DNA of 64,000 nucleotides from Lacibacter luteus. GTDB taxonomy: Bacteria; Bacteroidota; Bacteroidia; Chitinophagales; Chitinophagaceae. The stretch is from NCBI RefSeq assembly GCF_004118265.1, contig NZ_SDHW01000002.1, positions 434,001 to 498,000 of the forward strand, written 5' to 3'. The notes under the pieces are model-generated. The model was given only the letters and a program-made list of their open reading frames with translations. It made no database searches and was not told the DNA's origin. Position numbers and translations under genes: made by a program. Below are positions 43,376 through 50,769 of the stretch, in pieces (within the stretch, counting starts at the first letter, position 1; every line of letters starts with the position of its first letter).

Positions 43376-43903
43376 ATGCAAAAAACTTTAATCGGACTGA
43401 CTTTAATTATTTGTTGTTTGACACAGTCCTGCAATTCACAAACTGGTGACAAATCAAAAGGTGACAGTGAACAAGTAAATAAGCAAGCCCCATTTTATTC
43501 AAAGCAACTTCCAACAGGTAGTCCAAGAATTAGCAAGGAGTACGACTCGACAAAAATTGAGAGCTATGACCCGTTTATAATTTACAAAGACGGCTCATAT
43601 ATGATTGCTGCGGAAATGGAAAGTAAAGAATTGTTTGACAAGTACAATCCAATTTTTGAGAAGTATCAATATTCTGGAAACGGATATAGTTGGGAAGGAC
43701 ACATTAAACAAATGTTAGAGAAAGAAAATCCAGCATTACTAAAACACTTACAATTTGACCCAGAGGCTGGTGGTTTTTATGTTTTCGCTGACAGTGAAAA
43801 AACACAAAGACAATTTGCCGACATAGTGAGTAAAATATTTAAAGACATTCCAAAACTTGAGCAATATCTAAAAACAGCAGACAGAGAAAAAATTGACGAC
43901 TAA
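43376..43903 (+). CDS. Probable Imm51-family immunity lipoprotein, cassette 8
   Basis: A 175-residue protein with a lipobox (CLTQSC, Cys19) and a mature domain with the Imm51-like pattern NGYSWEGHIKQMLEKENPALLKHLQFD split by the motif FDPEAGGFYVFADSE. Imm51 proteins neutralise polymorphic toxins. Here there is no toxin gene in the window, and the protein is lipid-anchored, so it could act as an orphan immunity protein against incoming toxins. The family call is from memory of the motif pattern. Confidence 0.65.
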   Translation: MQKTLIGLTLIICCLTQSCNSQTGDKSKGDSEQVNKQAPFYSKQLPTGSPRISKEYDSTKIESYDPFIIYKDGSYMIAAEMESKELFDKYNPIFEKYQYSGNGYSWEGHIKQMLEKENPALLKHLQFDPEAGGFYVFADSEKTQRQFADIVSKIFKDIPKLEQYLKTADREKIDD

Positions 43904-43912
43904 TTTTTCTGC

Positions 43913-44110
43913 GTACAACAGGCGGTTTGGCAATATGGCGGTGCGACGAATATATTCTCGACTTTTTGTTCGCTACTCAGCTTCAGTTTCGGAAGACGAA
44001 TAACGCCGAGCAACAGAATAAACAAAGAGCTTTTGTATCTTTAATCAGCAGCGGCACCGAGCAGACGGAACACAGAATACCGCCACATCGCCAATGCTTC
44101 AACGTTAGCG
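43913..44110 (+). repeat. attC-like site 8
   Basis: About 198 bp from GTACAAC to GTTAGCG. TGCGTACAAC (43910-43919) exactly complements the cassette 8 start. It is strongly similar to site 1 over most of its length. A promoter-like TATCTTTAA lies at 44036-44044. Confidence 0.85.
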
Positions 44111-44117
44111 GCAATAT

Positions 44118-44666
44118 ATGTGGAGACCTTTAGTTACAGTTTTTCTTTGGTTTATTCTAGACAGTTGTAGCACGACAATAAAAGTGTTTCCTACAACTGA
44201 CCAGGATAAATTAGGAGTAAAATCAAATAAGTTTCGAGGGACAGTTTTTAAAAAATCATATCCGCAAGACAAATTATTTATTAGCTCGATAGACAGTATT
44301 AATAGATTTACTCCGACAGAAAATGAAATAAAACAAGCAGAAGCTATTCTGAAGAAACAGATTGAACAAGAGAATAAAGACAGGCTCAATCAGCTTAAGA
44401 AAAAAGAGTATATCCATAGAAATCTGAACAAATATTTTAGACAGTACATCGGGTTTACAAATCACAAGGGAGAAAAAGTAATTCATATAAATTTCGATTG
44501 GGACAGATATACTTTGTTTGACAGAATTATAGGTAATTGGGACGATCGAAATGAATACACCTCAGATTTTACAGTGACCTTTGATGGCGGTAGCCGACAT
44601 TGGAGCATCAATGTGAATTTGACAACAGGAAAACTTGAAGGACTTTCTATCAACGGAGTAGCGTGA
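44118..44666 (+). CDS. Hypothetical lipoprotein, cassette 9
   Basis: A 182-residue protein with a signal peptide and lipobox (ILDSC, Cys17). A helical charged middle (ENEIKQAEAILKKQIEQENK, about residues 75-95) precedes a beta domain (KVIHINFDWDRYTLFD, FDGGSRHWSINVNLTTGKL). Its ATG lies only 13 bp from the cassette start, which leaves almost no leader. Function unknown. Confidence 0.68.
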   Translation: MWRPLVTVFLWFILDSCSTTIKVFPTTDQDKLGVKSNKFRGTVFKKSYPQDKLFISSIDSINRFTPTENEIKQAEAILKKQIEQENKDRLNQLKKKEYIHRNLNKYFRQYIGFTNHKGEKVIHINFDWDRYTLFDRIIGNWDDRNEYTSDFTVTFDGGSRHWSINVNLTTGKLEGLSINGVA

Positions 44667-44678
44667 CTGCAATACTGC

Positions 44679-44875
44679 CGCTAACATGGGTTTTGCTGCA
44701 AACGGGGCAGACGAATAATCTCTCAGCTTCAGTAATTCTAATCGGCATCGGCTTGGGCAGATGACCTAATATGAAGCATCGTACTAATCATCAACATTTG
44801 TAATTTTAACGGGCTGACGTAGTGGGGCGACGGTAATTCTGATCCCCCGCCTGCGCAAAGCCCTCAACGTTAAAC
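44679..44875 (+). repeat. attC-like site 9 (last in the array)
   Basis: About 197 bp from CGCTAAC to GTTAAAC. TGCCGCTAAC (44676-44685) exactly complements the cassette 9 start. No matching inverse core for the following GTTAAACGAC start was found to its right, so the array appears to end here. Confidence 0.83.
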
Positions 44876-44948
44876 GACACAAAACCGGTTCAATAATTTA
44901 AGATATAAATAGCTATGGCTTTTCTACAAGCATTATGGTTAGGCTGTT

Positions 44949-45371
44949 TCATGAACCCTTTCGCTTGCAGATAATCAACTCCTGATCGTTTTTGTCTGAT
45001 ATTTCTGTGGGGCGCAAACCAGGTGGTGCTACCACAATCTTCAACGAGTCTCCGTCCAACTCATAAGCAATGCTGACGGGCGTCGAAATGTTAAGCGTTT
45101 CATCTGGCTGAATAGTAATGAACTTGAGGTTGCCGGTAGTGTCCAACTTGAAAGAATACGTAACCTCCTTCCCGGTCTCGTCTGTGAAAAAAAGTTTATC
45201 TCCTTTGAAGACATATAGGTAAGATACATTCCATTTCTTGCCGTTTTGGCTTTCCGATTGCGCCAACCAAGTTCCTTGTAAGTTTGCTTGGTCGGTAGAT
45301 TTTGCCGCATCCCCGGCGTCGCCACACGACAAAGTGCAAACGAGTAGCAATATAATGAGGTAGATCTTCAT
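44949..45371 (-). CDS. Lipoprotein with lipocalin-like domain
   Basis: A 140-residue protein with a lipobox (LVCTLSC, Cys16) and a single beta domain (NLQGTWLAQSESQNGKKW, LYVFKGDKLFFTDETGKEV, IAYELDGDSLKIVV). This pattern is seen in lipocalin-like or TIGR03067-like exported domains. It lies on the opposite strand to the cassettes just outside the array. Confidence 0.7.
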   Translation of the reverse strand: MKIYLIILLLVCTLSCGDAGDAAKSTDQANLQGTWLAQSESQNGKKWNVSYLYVFKGDKLFFTDETGKEVTYSFKLDTTGNLKFITIQPDETLNISTPVSIAYELDGDSLKIVVAPPGLRPTEISDKNDQELIICKRKGS

Positions 45372-45459
45372 AATGTTTTATTACAAAACGTACAACTATA
45401 TAGAAGGTTACAAAATTGCAATTTATCACTGTTTAAATTATATAACTTATTAAAAAGGG

Positions 45460-45640
45460 TATTCCGAATATTGTCTCGTCCTGAAATAGGTTGATTACAA
45501 ATCAACGATTTTATGGGTTTAAAAGAACAGATTATTAAGGAGTACCTGCAACCAAAACGTAAAAACATCTATCCGGCTTACAGAAGGAATTTTCTCCATT
45601 GCATTTACCTGCACAAACCGGTTAACAGGTAAGCTGTTTC
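45460..45640 (+). pseudogene. Possible insertion-sequence relic (IS3-type end and transposase start)
   Basis: The word GTCTCGTCCTGAAATAGGTTG near 45473 resembles terminal repeats of IS3-type elements. At 45512 a short frame starts MGLKEQIIKEYLQ, similar to the beginning of IS3-type OrfA proteins, then degenerates and stops after about 40 codons. The rest of the 460-bp gap (45372-45833) contains nothing recognisable. Weakly supported. Confidence 0.3.
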
Positions 45641-45833
45641 TGCTCACAAACTGCTTGTGAAGAAATTATTTACAAAGTTTACACGATTATTTACAACCAG
45701 GATTCTTCCGTGTGCTTACGATGAAAGTATTTTTGGTATAGCAATTTTAAAAGGATACGAGAAACGAAAAAATGTTTTAACGGTCCTGATCTGACGGGAG
45801 AAAAAATCTATATTCACTAAACCTGCAAAAAAT

Positions 45834-46379
45834 ATGAAAAAAGTTATTTCTGCGCTCGTCTTACTTCTGGTTGTGGTAAGCAGCGGACTGGTATTTGCTA
45901 ATCGTGCAAACAAAAAAGAAACGGCTAAAAAATCAAATTCAAAGCCGCTCACTGCTGCAGAAATGCAAGCTGCAAAAAAAGAATGGGAGGCCGCACCTGC
46001 CGGCATCAACTTCAAAAACTGGCAACTGTCTCCCCAAGGTAAGAAAGTGCTTGCCGGCGCTGCTAAAATAAGAAAGCATACAGGTGCTTTTACCAATATG
46101 GAAGCTGTTGTAACTTCTCTTTCTCTTCCGCCTGGCTCAAGATTGGGTTTCGGGGTAATGGTGAAGATTAATGGCGATGATTATATACTAAGTTTCGGAC
46201 CGGAAAATGCGCATGAATTTGCGCAATTGCACAATCTGAAAGTTAATGACAGAATAATAATAAAAAGCCGATCCGTATCGTACGCTCCCAAGTATGCCTA
46301 TGCAATTGTGCGGGGCGATTATGTAGAACAAAACAGTAAAACAATTTATAAACGTCCTCCTTTTAAAGGTGGTTGCTGA
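45834..46379 (+). CDS. Hypothetical exported protein
   Basis: A 181-residue protein with a signal peptide (MKKVISALVLLLVVVSSGLVFA) and a basic mature N-terminus (NRANKKETAKKSNSKP). A beta domain follows (GFGVMVKINGDDYILSFGPE, LKVNDRIIIKSRSVSYAPKYAYAIVRGD, resembling an OB-fold pattern). It ends with KGGC. No family recognised. Confidence 0.68.
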   Translation: MKKVISALVLLLVVVSSGLVFANRANKKETAKKSNSKPLTAAEMQAAKKEWEAAPAGINFKNWQLSPQGKKVLAGAAKIRKHTGAFTNMEAVVTSLSLPPGSRLGFGVMVKINGDDYILSFGPENAHEFAQLHNLKVNDRIIIKSRSVSYAPKYAYAIVRGDYVEQNSKTIYKRPPFKGGC

Positions 46380-46502
46380 GTATATAAATTGTGAAGTACG
46401 CACAGGTTTATGTTTTGTTTCTGATGTTTGTTTTTCACAAGCTGTGAAAGACAAATAAATTACTGACAACAGAAGCACTACCTGGTAAAAAGCAACAGAA
46501 AA

Positions 46503-47024
46503 ATGTTCAATAAAATAGTGCCAACAATTCCTGTACTCATCACAGAACGATTAACACTCCGGCAACTTTTGGAAACTGATGCAACGGAATTGTTTTTGCT
46601 GAGATCGGATGAAACAATCAATAAACATCTCGACCGAAAACCAGCTGCAAGCACAGAAGATGCCTTAAACTTTATTCGTAACATTCGAAATAAAGAACTG
46701 CTATATTGGGCAATTACAGAAACACAGCATGAAGAATTGATTGGTACTATTTGTTTGTTTGATTTTTCGAAAGATGGAACGGGATGCGAAATGGGATTTG
46801 AGCTTTTAACCGGTTACCGGCACCGGGGCATTATGCATGAAGCCGCAAAAAAAATCAGTGCATTTGCAGCAAACACTCTTGCTGTAAAAACAATTGATGC
46901 CATTACACATAAAGACAATCTTGATTCTATAAAACTTCTTCAGAAACTAAGCTTTGAACAGGTAGGGTTTACGGATGAGGCCAATAGCGATTTACTGCAG
47001 TTTCGGTTATTGGTGGGCCAATAA
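46503..47024 (+). CDS. GNAT family N-acetyltransferase (RimJ/RimL type)
   Basis: A 173-residue acetyl-CoA-dependent acetyltransferase. It shows ITERLTLRQLLETDATELF, the acceptor-side core WAITETQHEELIGTICLFDF and the acetyl-CoA loop GYRHRGIMHEAAKKI. It is typical of enzymes that acetylate ribosomal protein N-termini or small molecules. Substrate unknown. Confidence 0.88.
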   Translation: MFNKIVPTIPVLITERLTLRQLLETDATELFLLRSDETINKHLDRKPAASTEDALNFIRNIRNKELLYWAITETQHEELIGTICLFDFSKDGTGCEMGFELLTGYRHRGIMHEAAKKISAFAANTLAVKTIDAITHKDNLDSIKLLQKLSFEQVGFTDEANSDLLQFRLLVGQ

Positions 47025-47211
47025 ACCGGTTCAAAAACGGATAATAAATTAAACACCGCTTTCTAATCAGGCGTACAACCTTTGCAAGCTCCTCACACCG
47101 GAGTGTAACAACATACACGGCTGTTGCTGTTTTACACACGTTCAGTAAACAAATTTCGCCGGCATTAAAAATTGTGAATCTTTGCGTACAAATTGCAAAG
47201 CCACTAACTGT

Positions 47212-47907
47212 ATGACAGCTAAAAACCGGAACGTATTTCTAACACAAATTATTCTTGTACTTACGGCCATCGTGTTACTCAACGCCTGCATAAGTCCACG
47301 CAAAACAGATAAATGGGTTGCCAATCATTATGGCAGTGTTCCTCAACCCATCAAACGGAAAACAGAACTCGTAACAGTGCAATCGAATGTTGCTGCTATG
47401 GGAACAGTTATTTCCGAGAGCCGCAGAAAATCGTCAAGTGTATTACCGCTGATCGTTTATTGGAAATGGAATTATGTAAATGCCTGCAAGCTTAATCCGC
47501 AAATGGCATTGAATGGTTTTACATCAACAGTAAACAGCTATGCAGCAAGAGTGTTGAAACCAAAACTCAACAACCAAACAATTGAATTGACGGTTGAAAA
47601 AATTCCGTCGGCATTTGATTTAGATAATACAGGTCATTATATTTTTCTTGGTCTTTATGGTGCAGGTTGGGAAAATGTAACCTTATTTCCGCAGGAGCGT
47701 GAGCTGCAGGTTTCGTACAAAGTGATTAACGCCGATAAAACAGTTGCAAAAACAGGAACGGTGAGTATGCCCATCCAGATTCAGCCGGTGAAAGCGGGCA
47801 TGTATCAATCGGTAAAGAAAAAAATGGCTCGTTATCTTGAGCAATACGATGCAAATATGATCAGCATGGGCCGCAAATTACTTGATAAGCTTGCCGCAGA
47901 ATTGTAA
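47212..47907 (+). CDS. Hypothetical lipoprotein
   Basis: A 231-residue protein starting at ATG 47212, with a signal peptide and lipobox (LLNAC). The mature part is beta-rich (KTELVTVQSNVAAMGTVISE, VIYWKWNYVNACKLNPQ-like segment, ELTVEKIPSAFDLDN) with a helical C-terminus (YQSVKKKMARYLEQYDANM). It may be an ABC-type or LptE-like envelope lipoprotein, but no family was recognised. An upstream in-frame start at 47182 would add 10 residues before the signal peptide. Confidence 0.65.
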   Translation: MTAKNRNVFLTQIILVLTAIVLLNACISPRKTDKWVANHYGSVPQPIKRKTELVTVQSNVAAMGTVISESRRKSSSVLPLIVYWKWNYVNACKLNPQMALNGFTSTVNSYAARVLKPKLNNQTIELTVEKIPSAFDLDNTGHYIFLGLYGAGWENVTLFPQERELQVSYKVINADKTVAKTGTVSMPIQIQPVKAGMYQSVKKKMARYLEQYDANMISMGRKLLDKLAAEL

Positions 47908-48038
47908 GAAGAATGGCGTTAACTTATTTTTTATTTATAGCCCGCCATTGAAATGCTTTGAATTTTTGAATAAGAGAAAATGAAATTGATTCGTGGCTAC
48001 ATGAACCAAGGCGTTGAACTATAAGAGAGAACCAATCG

Positions 48039-48914
48039 TTAGCCAATTTCCAGCTTGTAACCTTTGCCGTGTATGCTGTTGATCTTAACAGCAGAATCCT
48101 GCTCCAGACGTTTGCGTAGTTTTGAAACAAACACATCAAGGCTGCGCCCAACAATCACACCTTCATCTTCCCACACTTCTTTTTGCAGCCGGTTACGATC
48201 GATGATCTCATTTGGTTCGGCAGCAAAAATGCTCAGTAACTTCGATTCTTTGCTTGTAAGAATGATTTCTTCCCCTGCAAATACCAAGCGTTGTACCGAA
48301 GGGTAAAACAAATAATTACCGATCTGTAGTGATGGGTTAATTGCATTGTTTGCTGTTTCGGTTTCTGTTGTTGTTTGCCTGTTGCGTTTGCTGCGCAGGG
48401 TAATAACAGCAGCAGCGATCAATAAACAAACACCGCCAAGAATTAACCAGGTTCCGGGCGAAAAGGGTTTATCCCGAAAGCTGATGAAAATGGTATAAGG
48501 CAATGCAGGTTGACGGCGCCCCCGGCAGGGAACAATGTTTTGCTGTTCGGTACCGAGGATAGCATAACCAAAAACGACTTTGTTGTTTTGTGCTTCACTT
48601 ACCTGTACAATATAATTGGATGGAAGATCGTGTTTGCTGATGATGCGATCGATACTTTTTACCAGCGAGTCGGGACTGAAGGAAAAGCTTACCGGAAATG
48701 TAAGTTGAAACTTGTTTTCCGAAATGCGCTTCACCGGCGAAACGGGTGAGCTGCTGTCGCCCGTTTGTTGCAGAATGCTGTGAGCAATCTGCCGCATAAC
48801 GATCATTTCACGGGCTTCATCAAAATCGGTCTTGCTGTTTTGTCTGCTCACAAAACCAACCAGCAGCAGCAACATGCCGCCCGCCATAATCAGCAATACC
48901 AGCTTTCGATCCAT
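48039..48914 (-). CDS. ToxR-like membrane-anchored winged-helix regulator
   Basis: A 291-residue protein with an unusual order. An N-terminal membrane helix (about residues 4-22) is followed by a periplasmic sensor segment (about 23-150), a second helix (about 155-175) and a C-terminal OmpR/PhoB-type winged helix (about 195-290). The DNA-binding part includes GEEIILTSKESKLLSIFAAE, IIDRNRLQKEVWED, RSLDVFVSKLRKRLEQD and INSIHGKGYKLEI. There is no receiver domain. It is divergent from the propeller lipoprotein; the shared region contains five phased TTTAC repeats. Confidence 0.88.
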   Translation of the reverse strand: MDRKLVLLIMAGGMLLLLVGFVSRQNSKTDFDEAREMIVMRQIAHSILQQTGDSSSPVSPVKRISENKFQLTFPVSFSFSPDSLVKSIDRIISKHDLPSNYIVQVSEAQNNKVVFGYAILGTEQQNIVPCRGRRQPALPYTIFISFRDKPFSPGTWLILGGVCLLIAAAVITLRSKRNRQTTTETETANNAINPSLQIGNYLFYPSVQRLVFAGEEIILTSKESKLLSIFAAEPNEIIDRNRLQKEVWEDEGVIVGRSLDVFVSKLRKRLEQDSAVKINSIHGKGYKLEIG

Positions 48915-48951
48915 AATCAAAAGTAGGCAATCAATGCTGTAACTGCCTTTG

Positions 48952-48999
48952 TTTACAAAGGTTTTACAAGTGTTTACAATGTATTTACAGCTGTTTTAC
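48952..48999. promoter_or_regulatory. Five TTTAC repeats with helical phasing (probable operator)
   Basis: TTTAC occurs at 48952, 48963, 48973, 48984 and 48995, that is at spacings of 11, 10, 11 and 11 bp. Repeats on one helix face are the standard binding pattern of OmpR/PhoB-family winged helices, and a gene for such a regulator starts 37 bp to the left. Confidence 0.7.
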
Positions 49000-49050
49000 C
49001 GGCAAAGGCTTTGTGCAGGAGTAAATTCGTTACACACAAAAACAGCGTTT

Positions 49051-50136
49051 ATGAAACATATCCCCCTTTCTCTTTTTGTATTGCTGCTTGTTGCCTGCAA
49101 GGGACAAAACAGCAGCCAGCAACAACTGCCCGATGAAATGATCCAGGCCATCAATAACGGGCAACCCAAGCCACAGTATAAACCTGTGTTCAACTTTATG
49201 TCTGTTAAGTTCAAACCGGCCTACGATCCATCGCTGCAGGTAAGCGATTATATACGCTGTATGCTGGAGGATAAGCAGGGCAATATCTGGTTTGGAACAA
49301 ACAACGAGGGTGTGTGCCGTTACGATGGTAAACAGTTTGTTTATTTTACAACAAAGGAAGGCATCAGCGGAAATGCAGTGAGAAAAATGGCTGAAGACAA
49401 AGAAGGCAATATCTGGATGGCAACCAACAACGGTCTTACCATGTACAACGGCAAAACGTTTCGTGTATTTACCGAAAAGGACGGACTGCCATCGAACGAT
49501 ACCTGGAGTTTGTTATGCAACAGCAAAGGAGAAATGTGGGCTGGCACCATGAAGGGTGTATGCAAATTAAACGACAACCGATTTACAGCTGTTGAATTGC
49601 CTGTTTACGGCAACTCAAAATGTTTTACACGCTTTACGCCTCAATTGGTGTGGACGATGTATGAAGATAAACAAGGCAATACCTGGTTTGGAACGGATGG
49701 CGATGGCGTAAAAAAGTTTGATGGTAAAACCATCACCCGCTATACAGAAGCCGATGGTTTGGCGGGCAACAATGTACTGTCGATCACAGAAGATAAAACA
49801 GGTCGGCTTTGGTTTGGTACCTGGGGTAAAGGCGTTAGTTGTTATGCTGAAAATGTGTTTACAAACTACAACAACACAAACGGTTTAGCCGGTAACGATG
49901 TGTGGAGCATGCTGGTAGATAAACAAGGTTATTTGTGGATGGGAACGTTGGGCAAAGGCATCACCCGGTTTAACGGATCTGCCTTTACTACTTATACCGA
50001 AAAGGATGGATTTACCAGGAATCATGTACAAAGCATTATGCAAACAAAAGACGGCGAAATGTGGTTTGGCTTTTCGGGAGGTGTGTTCCGTTTGCGGCAT
50101 TCGCAACTGATCAATTTTATTAAAGGCGGTTGCTGA
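49051..50136 (+). CDS. Seven-bladed propeller lipoprotein (two-component regulator propeller repeats)
   Basis: A 361-residue lipoprotein (lipobox LLVAC, Cys16) whose mature part consists of seven Reg_prop-type blades. Each has an xxWxGT-type strand (NIWFGT, NIWMAT, EMWAGT, NTWFGT, RLWFGT, YLWMGT, EMWFGF) preceded by E-D-K-x-G. These propellers are usually sensor domains of hybrid histidine kinases in Bacteroidota. Here the propeller stands alone as a lipoprotein. ATG 49051 gives the signal peptide. It is divergent from the ToxR-like gene. Confidence 0.9.
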   Translation: MKHIPLSLFVLLLVACKGQNSSQQQLPDEMIQAINNGQPKPQYKPVFNFMSVKFKPAYDPSLQVSDYIRCMLEDKQGNIWFGTNNEGVCRYDGKQFVYFTTKEGISGNAVRKMAEDKEGNIWMATNNGLTMYNGKTFRVFTEKDGLPSNDTWSLLCNSKGEMWAGTMKGVCKLNDNRFTAVELPVYGNSKCFTRFTPQLVWTMYEDKQGNTWFGTDGDGVKKFDGKTITRYTEADGLAGNNVLSITEDKTGRLWFGTWGKGVSCYAENVFTNYNNTNGLAGNDVWSMLVDKQGYLWMGTLGKGITRFNGSAFTTYTEKDGFTRNHVQSIMQTKDGEMWFGFSGGVFRLRHSQLINFIKGGC

Positions 50137-50162
50137 CGATTAATGTTTCACTATACAAGCGA

Positions 50163-50198
50163 AGCAGCCGTTAATTTATTAATGGCTGTTCTTTTTTT
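50163..50198 (+). terminator. Terminator after the propeller lipoprotein gene
   Basis: AGCAGCCGTTAAT pairs with ATTAATGGCTGTT (one G-U pair) across a short loop and is followed by CTTTTTTT, about 27 bp after the stop. Confidence 0.8.
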
Positions 50199-50222
50199 GC
50201 CAATCATAAAACAGTACAGTAT

Positions 50223-50656
50223 ATGAAAAACAGCTACAGCTTGTTGTTTCTTGCTTTTGTAAATTTAGTGACTGCCTGTGTTACGCAAAGCCGTTCGGGA
50301 AAGGTAACGCTTGAAGATCACTATATAACCACGCATCCGGACTTCAATATAAAATACTAAAGCAGGGAGAAGGCGATACGGCAAAACAGGGGCAGGAAGT
50401 TTTGATCTTTGAAACAACAAGCTATTTAAACGGAACCGTGTTGTATTCAAACGAACATACAACAACACCTGTAAAAGTATTACTTGGCGGCAACCAGGCA
50501 ACCACTGCTGTTGACGAAGGTATAACAGGGATGCGTGTGGGAGAAATACGCCGGTTGATTGCTCCACATTATCTGGTTAAACGAAAAACGTATCCGCAAA
50601 ATGTATCGCCCGATTCTGCATTAACGATCAAAGTTATTCTGCATAAGATTTTATAG
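50223..50656 (+). pseudogene. FKBP-type peptidyl-prolyl isomerase lipoprotein, frameshifted
   Basis: The reading frame from ATG 50223 encodes a lipoprotein signal (MKNSYSLLFLAFVNLVTAC) and about 45 codons before a stop. The next frame continues without a gap into FKBP sequence from 50339: GLQYKILKQGEGDTA, EVLIFETTSYLNGTVLYSN and GITGMRVGEIRRLIAPHYL. One base appears to be missing at about 50337-50339. No slippery heptamer is present, so this is a disrupted gene or a sequencing error rather than programmed frameshifting. Restoring one base would give a normal-sized lipid-anchored FKBP. Confidence 0.8.
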
Positions 50657-50769
50657 TCGGCGTTTGTCCCTTTTGTAAATGAACGTAAATAGTTGCTTTT
50701 ACTATATCTTATTCATGTTTTTTTGAAAAAAATAATAGTTTTATACCAATCTATTACAATAACAGAAAT

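Larger units (their letters stand above)
30610..44875 (+). mobile_element. Integron-type gene cassette array, nine cassettes
   Basis: Nine consecutive cassettes, all reading rightward: 30611-31537, 31538-38513, 38514-39257, 39258-40044, 40045-41464, 41465-42333, 42334-43346, 43347-44104 and 44105-44869. Each begins TTRRRY-like after a G and ends in an imperfect palindrome. The 10 bases at the start of each cassette are the reverse complement of the inverse core in its own palindrome (10/10 in seven, 9/10 and 9/9 in two). Gene content is a MerB-like protein, a restriction-modification locus, a probable immunity protein and hypothetical proteins. Base composition is more AT-rich than in flanking genes. 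A tyrosine recombinase lies at the left end. Confidence 0.88.

Noticed and set aside
30610-44875. Palindromes interpreted as insertion sequences or REP/MITE elements
   Set aside because: They are not flanked by target duplications. Each palindrome's outer end matches the start of the preceding gene unit, which fits attC sites and not MITEs.
44870-45371. A tenth cassette after GTTAAACGAC
   Set aside because: The next gene is on the opposite strand and no complementary inverse core (GTCGTTTAAC) was found before 45.8 kb.
50223-50656. Programmed -1 frameshift in the FKBP gene
   Set aside because: No slippery heptamer or downstream structure is seen at 50337-50341; a one-base indel is simpler.
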